10,719 nucleotides of DNA from SLAN01 sp964565375. Lineage in GTDB: Bacteria > Spirochaetota > Spirochaetia > DSM-27196 > SKKC01. The stretch covers positions 1-10,719 of the forward strand of contig CAZMEV010000107.1 in assembly GCA_964565375.1 (NCBI GenBank), in the 5' to 3' direction. The notes under the pieces are model-generated. The model was not told the origin of the DNA. It did no database searches and worked only from the letters and a program-made list of their open reading frames with translations. Position 1 is the first letter of the stretch. Every line of letters starts with the position of its first letter. Of the stretch, positions 5,449-10,719 are shown piece by piece. A program made the translations under genes and the position numbers.

Positions 5449-7087
5449 TCCGGTATTGCCCGGCGGCATATTCGCCTTGCTTCGAATTGCGGCCCTGACA
5501 ACACTTCTGCTGCTCGGAGTTCGAACCCTCAGTGAGCTTCTCGTCCGGTCAACCGACAGAGCAGGAAAATCGCGATCGGTGTTTCTTCGAAGTATGCTGC
5601 TGGCCTCGCTGACCCTTTCGAGACCTGTTGCGGTTCTGCATCTTCTGGGCGCTCCCGAGTTGCCCGGGAACCGAGGCCGTGATAACGAGCAGCGCACCGC
5701 TCATATTATCAGTGGACTCCGAGGGGGCAACCTCGGCTCGGTCGTACCGCTGATCGTGCTTGCGTTCGCAATGCTTACTCCATCCATGACGGTGATCGGA
5801 CTTGTTTTTCTGGCTGTGGCGCTTACCACACGGATCGGAATGCGGACGCGTCGTGGTCGGGTCAGTGACGCCCTGCTTGGTGTCGGCCTTTTCGCGTTCG
5901 CCGCCGGCGAACTTCCCGCCCGTGCGGCGGCGCTCGGCGGGACCGTTCACCTCCTCGGTCCGATCGCGATGGTAGGCACAGGGGTCGTCGCGATCGCCGC
6001 GGCGTGGTTAATCGGTTCTTCGCTGGCTGTTCACGCCTTCCTTCTGGCCGTGCTGTCTCAGAGCCTGGTGTCGCTTCCCGTTGCCGTCTCCGGTATGCTA
6101 ATGGCGAATATCGGCGGGGCGCTTGCGGGGGCATCCCCATCGCGGTTTCTTCGAAATCACACGGTTTCCATTCCGTCGCTGCAGATTGCGCTTAACGGAC
6201 TGGTTCTTCTGTTCGGCCTGCTGCTCCTTGTCATCGAGAGACGTATTGTCGTCGAGATTCCGGATGTCATCGTGTCGGTGGCTCTTTTCGTGGGCGCCCA
6301 CCTTCTGGCCTGTGTGCCGCTGCCGGGTTTCGACCGGTTGGTGCAATTGTTCGAACGTCGACGCGGTCGCGGGCGGAGCCACGCGATTTCGGACGGTGCG
6401 GACGACGATGAGCTTCATTTTGTTCCGTTTCACCTGCCGGATGCGGTGGCGGTTAATCTCGCGATTATGCACACAGGGCTCTGCAGAATGGGTGAGGCGG
6501 CCGCACACATGGTCATGATCGGAATGAATGCCTGTCAGCTTCCGGACGATATTGAAGTGGAATCCGGTCGGACTGCCGAATGTGACAATCAGCTCGAACA
6601 GTTGCAGCGTGCGATCGCGCATGCGGTATCCTCGGCAATTCCGATTCCATGCAGCCACGAGCAGGCGCATGCCCTGCAGCAGCATCATGGTATTGCCATG
6701 GAATTACGAGCTATAGGGCTTGATATTATAAAGCTGCTTCGCGTGCTCGAACGAACTCACGCGAGGGGATACCGCATGCATAAGCACAGCAACCGTGAGC
6801 TGTTCGACATAAGTGCCCGCGTGCTCGATTTCCTCCGCTATAATATCGATTATCTCGAAGGGCGAATCGATCATGAAGATCCGGAGCTCGCCGCCTCCAT
6901 GGAGGACCTTATCGACTCCGCCCGGGATAAACTTCGAAAACGCTCGCGAAAGACGCTCGAGAAGAAGTCAAGGGAATACACGCGCGGCGAGCTTGCCTTC
7001 CTGCAGGCGGTATCCCATCTCGAGCATGTGGGAGATCGCTGTATGCGTATTTCCGGGATGATTGCAACGAAGCCCGGAATGGGCTGA
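5441..7087 (+). CDS. Na/Pi-cotransporter-like membrane protein with C-terminal PhoU domain (transport motifs degenerate)
   Basis: The protein has 548 residues from a GTG at 5441. A GGAGG (5431-5435) lies 5 bases upstream; the GTG at 5402 has no such site. The N-terminal half (about 10-295) has roughly eight hydrophobic segments arranged like the two inverted repeats of NptA/YjbB-type Na/Pi cotransporters. The end of each repeat is recognisable (GGNLGS 95-100; ANIGG 222-226, for the family GANIGT). The QSSS motifs that bind substrate are missing: the first is replaced by SLTLSRP (56-62), the second by SQSLVS (206-211). A long basic linker (306-320) leads to a helical PhoU domain (about 330-545) ending in HLEHVGDRCMRI, which keeps the E..xD metal-binding pattern (Glu528, Asp532). 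The equivalent in the first PhoU repeat (ELRAIGLD, 421-428) is weaker. No free phoU gene is visible, so this domain may do the PhoU job of linking Pst activity to the Pho kinase. Transport ability is doubtful. Confidence 0.8.
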   Translation: MTDPVLPGGIFALLRIAALTTLLLLGVRTLSELLVRSTDRAGKSRSVFLRSMLLASLTLSRPVAVLHLLGAPELPGNRGRDNEQRTAHIISGLRGGNLGSVVPLIVLAFAMLTPSMTVIGLVFLAVALTTRIGMRTRRGRVSDALLGVGLFAFAAGELPARAAALGGTVHLLGPIAMVGTGVVAIAAAWLIGSSLAVHAFLLAVLSQSLVSLPVAVSGMLMANIGGALAGASPSRFLRNHTVSIPSLQIALNGLVLLFGLLLLVIERRIVVEIPDVIVSVALFVGAHLLACVPLPGFDRLVQLFERRRGRGRSHAISDGADDDELHFVPFHLPDAVAVNLAIMHTGLCRMGEAAAHMVMIGMNACQLPDDIEVESGRTAECDNQLEQLQRAIAHAVSSAIPIPCSHEQAHALQQHHGIAMELRAIGLDIIKLLRVLERTHARGYRMHKHSNRELFDISARVLDFLRYNIDYLEGRIDHEDPELAASMEDLIDSARDKLRKRSRKTLEKKSREYTRGELAFLQAVSHLEHVGDRCMRISGMIATKPGMG

Positions 7088-7152
7088 CCGTCGGTAGAAC
7101 CTCCAGACATACTTTCGTGTTCGAGCCTTTCCGGTTCGCGGCCACACCGTGA

Positions 7153-7166
7153 TACAGTAGCATCCC
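7153..7166 (+). promoter_or_regulatory. Candidate extended -10 promoter giving a leaderless SNF2 mRNA
   Basis: TACAGT (7153-7158) is preceded by TGA, forming an extended -10 element. The first base of the downstream ATG is 9 bases beyond it, close to where transcription would begin. No Shine-Dalgarno sequence precedes that ATG, which fits a leaderless transcript. No convincing -35 is seen. The remainder of the 79-base gap from 7088 holds no clear terminator. Confidence 0.3.
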
Positions 7167-10100
7167 ATGAGCACCGAAATCCGGGAGGCCCTCGAGGGTT
7201 GGGTCCAGGTTTTTTCGCAGGTCAGATACGACGATGTCGCAGGCGACGAGCGCATTGCGGTCGCCGGCCGTGAGCTGTACGAGCTCGGGGCGGTTTATCC
7301 GGTCAATGTTTCGAGGAGCGAACTGGTTGCGGTTGTCCACGGTTCACGGGGAGAGTCTACGAGCAAGCTTCTGTTCGAAGGCTCCAGGTGCCATATGCAC
7401 TGCTCGTGCAGTGGAGAGGCGAACGGTGCGCCCTGCGTCCATATTGCCGGGCTCGTCCGTTTTCTGTGCTTCGCGGACGAGGAGGAGATCGCCTCGGCGG
7501 TGTCGCATATTGCCGGCTGGTCGCCGGAGTACGGGCCATTCGGCAACGGGGCACGCCAGGCGGCAAATACACTGCCCGGGCGTCCGGGTGAGGAGCTGAA
7601 GCGATCCTCGGTCGGGGTTGCCGACGAGCGTTACCCCGGGATCTCGATTGAGAACGTATCACGACAGTTTTCCGCAATGCGGAGCACCGGCACGATTATC
7701 GACGGGAACGGATCTCCGGACGGTACTTCGCGCTCCGGCGGGCAGACCGACGGCCCTTCGCAGGCCGAGCGGGGCAAGCGCTACCGACCGGTGTTCACGC
7801 TGCGAAAGGGCTGGATGCGCGACTGGAATCCGACCTTCGGCTTCGAGCCCAAATGGGGGCTTCGGCCGGGACTGGTCTATCTGCGAAAGGACGGCGCCGA
7901 GGGTGCGGTGGGCGATTACACTTCCTCCAAACCGCGTTATTCGGCGGAACCCGCTTCCGAGCGTCTGTATCGCTACCTGCTGTCATTCGAAAGCCGAACG
8001 GTAGCGGCTGCATCCGCGTTATTCGAAATGCTTGCCGGGCGGGAGCGCGAACATCGCGGGGCAGGGCCCGAGATTTATACCGAGGGCAGCCGGTCCGAGC
8101 AGCGTGTGCGACTGCACCCTTGCGAGGTTACCGGTGTTTCGGTTGCGTGGCGGCGTGACCAGGGCGCGTGGGATACGCCGCGGCTCTATCCTGAATTCCG
8201 GTTTTTTTCTGAGGCTGATGTTGAACCGATCGCCCTGTCCCGTTCGGTTGCCGAAGGCGCCGACGCGCATGCGTCTCTTCTCCTGATTCCGGACGTGGAT
8301 TCGGGCCGTTTGTGGTGGATGCACGAAACGCCCAATGTGGTCGCTACGCTTCAGAGACTACTTCGTACATCGTTCGGAATGACGCTCAGCGCCGCTGAAT
8401 CGTTCGCGTCGCATTGCCGGGATCATTTAGGTCATTTAGTGGAAGTCGACACACCGCCGGAGCAGATCACGGTTGTAGACCTGGTGCCGGTTCCCATTCT
8501 CGATTTCGACAGTGACAGGCTCGGTCGCTGCAAGGTGAACCTTTCATTTCGCTACTGGAACACGGAAGTGGCGCTCACCGCCCGCGAGGACGGTACGGCG
8601 TGGATAGAAGGAACGAACGCATGGGAGTTCTGCCGGCGGGATCGAACGACCGAGTCTCAGTTCCGGCAGGTCGCGACCGATGAGCTGCGTCATGCAATCG
8701 CCGAGCTGAAAGACAAGTCCGGGGACGGGCGAACGTTCAGACAGGACAACTCGGGATTCGGATGGTACCTGTCCGCGTCCGGATCGATTCTCGAGGAAAC
8801 CGCCGCGTTCGAACCGCTGCCGCTTCTTCTCGCCTGCGCCGAGGACGTGCTCTCACACGGCTTCGAGCTTCGCTACCGCAACAGGCCGGTAAGCGTTTCC
8901 CGGAACACTCCCTCCTACCGGGTGCGCGGGTCCGGTGAAGGATGGTTCGAGGCTGAACTCGGATTTTTCGACGCGGATGGGTTCGTGCCGCTCGACCACG
9001 TACCGCACACCGGTAGCGCGGTTGTGAACGGACGAGTCTATATGATTTCGAGGCCGGAGGATCTCGACCGGTTCCGGGATCTCGGTGCGCGCGTGCGCTT
9101 CGAAGAGAACGATCTGGCGACGCTCGCACAGATCGAGGAGCTGACTGAAGACAGCGAATCGGAAGTATTCGAGCCGCTGCGGGCACTTCGCAGGCGTATC
9201 GCCGAGTTCGAGTCCATTGAAGAAATCGAGCCGCCCGACGGGCTCGGGTGTGAGCTTCGTCCCTATCAGCGCGAGGGCCTGAGCTGGTTATGGTTTCTGC
9301 ATCGCTATGAGCTCGGCGGATGCCTTGCCGACGACATGGGTCTCGGCAAAACGATTCAGGCGCTTGCCGCGCTGCTTGTAGCGCGACGCGCCGGCGAAAT
9401 GGAGCGGGCCGTGGTGGTTGCTCCGGTCTCCACGCTCGGCAACTGGGCCCGCGAAAGCGCTTCTGTGACGCCGGAGTTCAATGTGTCGGTACATGCGGGG
9501 GCCGACCGCGCGAAAGATGCCGACGCATTCTCGTCGGTGGATATCGTGTTCGTCAGTTACGCGACGCTGCGGCGAGACATCAACCTATTTAAAGAAACCC
9601 GCTTCGACTACCTTATCCTCGACGAGTCGCAGGCAGTCAAGAATCCGCGATCGAAAACCCGCAGAGCCATACGCGCGCTGGATATCCCGCACAGGCGCGC
9701 GCTCAGCGGAACGCCGATCGAGAACAATACCCTGGAGCTGTGGTCGATATTCGATCTGCTGTCGCCGGGAATGCTCGGCCCGCTCGAACAGTTCAAGCGC
9801 CGATTCGCGAGGCCCATTGAAGAGGAACAGGATGTGTCCGCTCGCGAGCTGTTGCAGCGGATTGTACGCCCCTTGTTGCTCAGGAGGCGCAAGCGGGATG
9901 TCGCGCCGGAACTTCCGGAGCGCGAGGAGCGGGAACTCGCGGCACAACCCGAACGCAAACAGCTTCAGGTATATGAGTCGCTTCGCAGGAAGTTCAAGCG
10001 TGAGGTTGAACGCAAGGTGGAAGCTTCCGGAATCGACGGCGCCCGGATACAGGTGCTCGAGGCAATGCTTCGTCTGCGGCAGGCGGCGATACTGCCGGAA

Positions 10101-10649
10101 CTCGTTGATCCGGAATACGCCGGAGTGAAAAGCGCGAAGCTCGATCTGCTCGACGAACTGGTGGCGACCATACACGAGGAAGGAAACAAGGTGCTGGTGT
10201 TCTCCCAGTTCGTTGCCGTGATTAACAAGGTCGAAGAACGGCTGAATGCATTGTCCGCGTCTCCGGCTCGATTCAGAATCGACGGTTCCACTCCGCATGA
10301 CAGGAGGCAGACACAGATTGCCGATTTCCAGAATGCGTCCGGATCGGCGGTATTTCTTATAAGTCTCAAGGCCGGCGGGGCAGGCATTAACCTGACCGCG
10401 GCCGACTACGTGATTCTGCTCGACCCGTGGTGGAATCCCGCCGTCGAAGCCCAGGCGATCGATCGCGCCCACCGCATCGGGCGCGACGGAACCGTTATCG
10501 CATACCGACTGATAACCGAGGGCACGATCGAGGAAAAAATGCTTCGCCTTCAGGAACAGAAACGGGAACTCGCCGAATCGATCATTCAGAGCGAGCAGGG
10601 CGGGGTTGCGGGATTGTCGCGGGAGGATCTCGAGTGGCTTTTTGCGTGA
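7167..10649 (+). CDS. SWIM-domain SNF2-family ATPase (Swi2/Snf2 helicase-like)
   Basis: This is a complete 1160-residue protein. A SWIM zinc finger sits at residues 79-92 (C-x-C-x8-C-x-H: Cys79, Cys81, Cys90, His92). It is followed by a polar low-complexity linker (about 130-205) and a long region (about 205-680) like the bacterial SNF2-associated domain. The ATPase core is intact: LRPYQREGLSWL (697-708), Walker A DDMGLGKT (722-729), VVVAPVSTLGNW, Walker B DESQ (819-822), SGTPIEN (847-853), KVLVFSQF (1008-1015), SLKAGGAGINLT (1066-1077), DPWWNP (1086-1091) and the arginine-finger block QAIDRAHRIGR (1096-1106). Such proteins translocate on double-stranded DNA without strand separation and remodel DNA-protein complexes, usually in transcription or repair; the precise role is unknown. 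Many bacteria carry it as a housekeeping-like single gene. The ATG at 7167 lacks a Shine-Dalgarno sequence, but the next in-frame ATG is far downstream and would remove the finger. Confidence 0.92.
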   Translation: MSTEIREALEGWVQVFSQVRYDDVAGDERIAVAGRELYELGAVYPVNVSRSELVAVVHGSRGESTSKLLFEGSRCHMHCSCSGEANGAPCVHIAGLVRFLCFADEEEIASAVSHIAGWSPEYGPFGNGARQAANTLPGRPGEELKRSSVGVADERYPGISIENVSRQFSAMRSTGTIIDGNGSPDGTSRSGGQTDGPSQAERGKRYRPVFTLRKGWMRDWNPTFGFEPKWGLRPGLVYLRKDGAEGAVGDYTSSKPRYSAEPASERLYRYLLSFESRTVAAASALFEMLAGREREHRGAGPEIYTEGSRSEQRVRLHPCEVTGVSVAWRRDQGAWDTPRLYPEFRFFSEADVEPIALSRSVAEGADAHASLLLIPDVDSGRLWWMHETPNVVATLQRLLRTSFGMTLSAAESFASHCRDHLGHLVEVDTPPEQITVVDLVPVPILDFDSDRLGRCKVNLSFRYWNTEVALTAREDGTAWIEGTNAWEFCRRDRTTESQFRQVATDELRHAIAELKDKSGDGRTFRQDNSGFGWYLSASGSILEETAAFEPLPLLLACAEDVLSHGFELRYRNRPVSVSRNTPSYRVRGSGEGWFEAELGFFDADGFVPLDHVPHTGSAVVNGRVYMISRPEDLDRFRDLGARVRFEENDLATLAQIEELTEDSESEVFEPLRALRRRIAEFESIEEIEPPDGLGCELRPYQREGLSWLWFLHRYELGGCLADDMGLGKTIQALAALLVARRAGEMERAVVVAPVSTLGNWARESASVTPEFNVSVHAGADRAKDADAFSSVDIVFVSYATLRRDINLFKETRFDYLILDESQAVKNPRSKTRRAIRALDIPHRRALSGTPIENNTLELWSIFDLLSPGMLGPLEQFKRRFARPIEEEQDVSARELLQRIVRPLLLRRRKRDVAPELPEREERELAAQPERKQLQVYESLRRKFKREVERKVEASGIDGARIQVLEAMLRLRQAAILPELVDPEYAGVKSAKLDLLDELVATIHEEGNKVLVFSQFVAVINKVEERLNALSASPARFRIDGSTPHDRRQTQIADFQNASGSAVFLISLKAGGAGINLTAADYVILLDPWWNPAVEAQAIDRAHRIGRDGTVIAYRLITEGTIEEKMLRLQEQKRELAESIIQSEQGGVAGLSREDLEWLFA

Positions 10650-10679
10650 GCTGGTGCTAATCTTGAGGCAATCGCGGCT

Positions 10680-10719
10680 ATGCCGGAAATCGAGGAGGTT
10701 GTCATTTTCGGCTCACGTG
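10680..10719 (+). CDS. Possible minimal nucleotidyltransferase, N-terminus only (runs off the right edge)
   Basis: Thirteen codons from the ATG at 10680 read MPEIEEVVIFGSR, matching the start of the minimal nucleotidyltransferase (MNT, KNTase-like) fold, where hhxFGSRARG is the first part of the active site. GAGG (10665-10668) lies 11 bases upstream, a poor spacing. The in-frame codons between the SNF2 stop and this ATG (AGANLEAIAA) also look like the usual helix before the motif, yet that stretch has no standard start codon. MNT proteins are often paired with a HEPN protein as a toxin-antitoxin module, but any partner would lie beyond the window. Confidence 0.45.
   Translation, partial: MPEIEEVVIFGSR

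Noticed and set aside
7071..7085. AGCCC/GGGCT hairpin at the end of the PhoU-domain gene
   Set aside because: It is a 5-bp stem inside the coding end with no T-run, so it does not support a terminator call.
8423..8439. Tandem TCATTTAG repeat at 9-bp period
   Set aside because: It lies inside the SNF2 coding frame, encodes HLGHL and has only two copies; a chance or trivial duplication is enough to explain it.
9585..10472. Long minus-strand open frame opposite the SNF2 ATPase core, and similar long antisense frames over pstA and the PhoU-domain gene
   Set aside because: They lie opposite strongly conserved coding motifs, have compositionally odd Arg-rich translations and show no recognisable domain. 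They are expected shadows in GC-rich DNA.

Overview
The window looks like an ordinary chromosomal stretch of moderately high-GC bacterial DNA. The best guess for the host is a spirochaete (Spirochaeta/Alkalispirochaeta-like). This rests on the mature N-terminus of PstS (FAGGQGE after a signal peptide), a type common in spirochaetal exported proteins, and on the general look of the HflK and Pst proteins. No ribosomal or other marker gene is present, so the placement is an inference.

Layout. (1) 1-670, minus strand: the N-terminal 223 residues of an HflK-type SPFH membrane protein, cut by the window edge. (2) 671-859: a divergent intergenic region with a candidate hflK promoter and four TTCTAAC-like units at an exact 11-bp period, read as a Pho-box-type operator for the pst operon. 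(3) 860-7087, plus strand: one compact operon, pstS-pstC-pstA-pstB, then a gene for a degenerate Fic-fold protein, then a degenerate Na/Pi-cotransporter-like membrane protein with a C-terminal PhoU domain. A strong hairpin lies between pstS and pstC; all later junctions are overlaps or gaps of at most 10 bases. (4) 7167-10649, plus strand: a complete 1160-residue SWIM-SNF2 ATPase, probably a separate transcription unit with little or no 5' leader. (5) 10680-10719: a few codons that look like the start of a minimal nucleotidyltransferase.

How the genes work together. PstS captures phosphate outside the inner membrane, PstC and PstA form the channel and PstB drives import. In well-studied bacteria a free PhoU protein links this transporter to a histidine kinase. 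No free phoU gene is seen here. Its place is taken by a membrane protein whose transport motifs are largely lost but whose PhoU domain is kept, and by a Fic-like protein lacking the catalytic His. The most interesting reading is a modified phosphate-sensing branch of the Pst system: a membrane-tethered PhoU plus a Fic pseudoenzyme. That is a hypothesis drawn from motif loss and gene order. The kinase and response regulator are not in the window.
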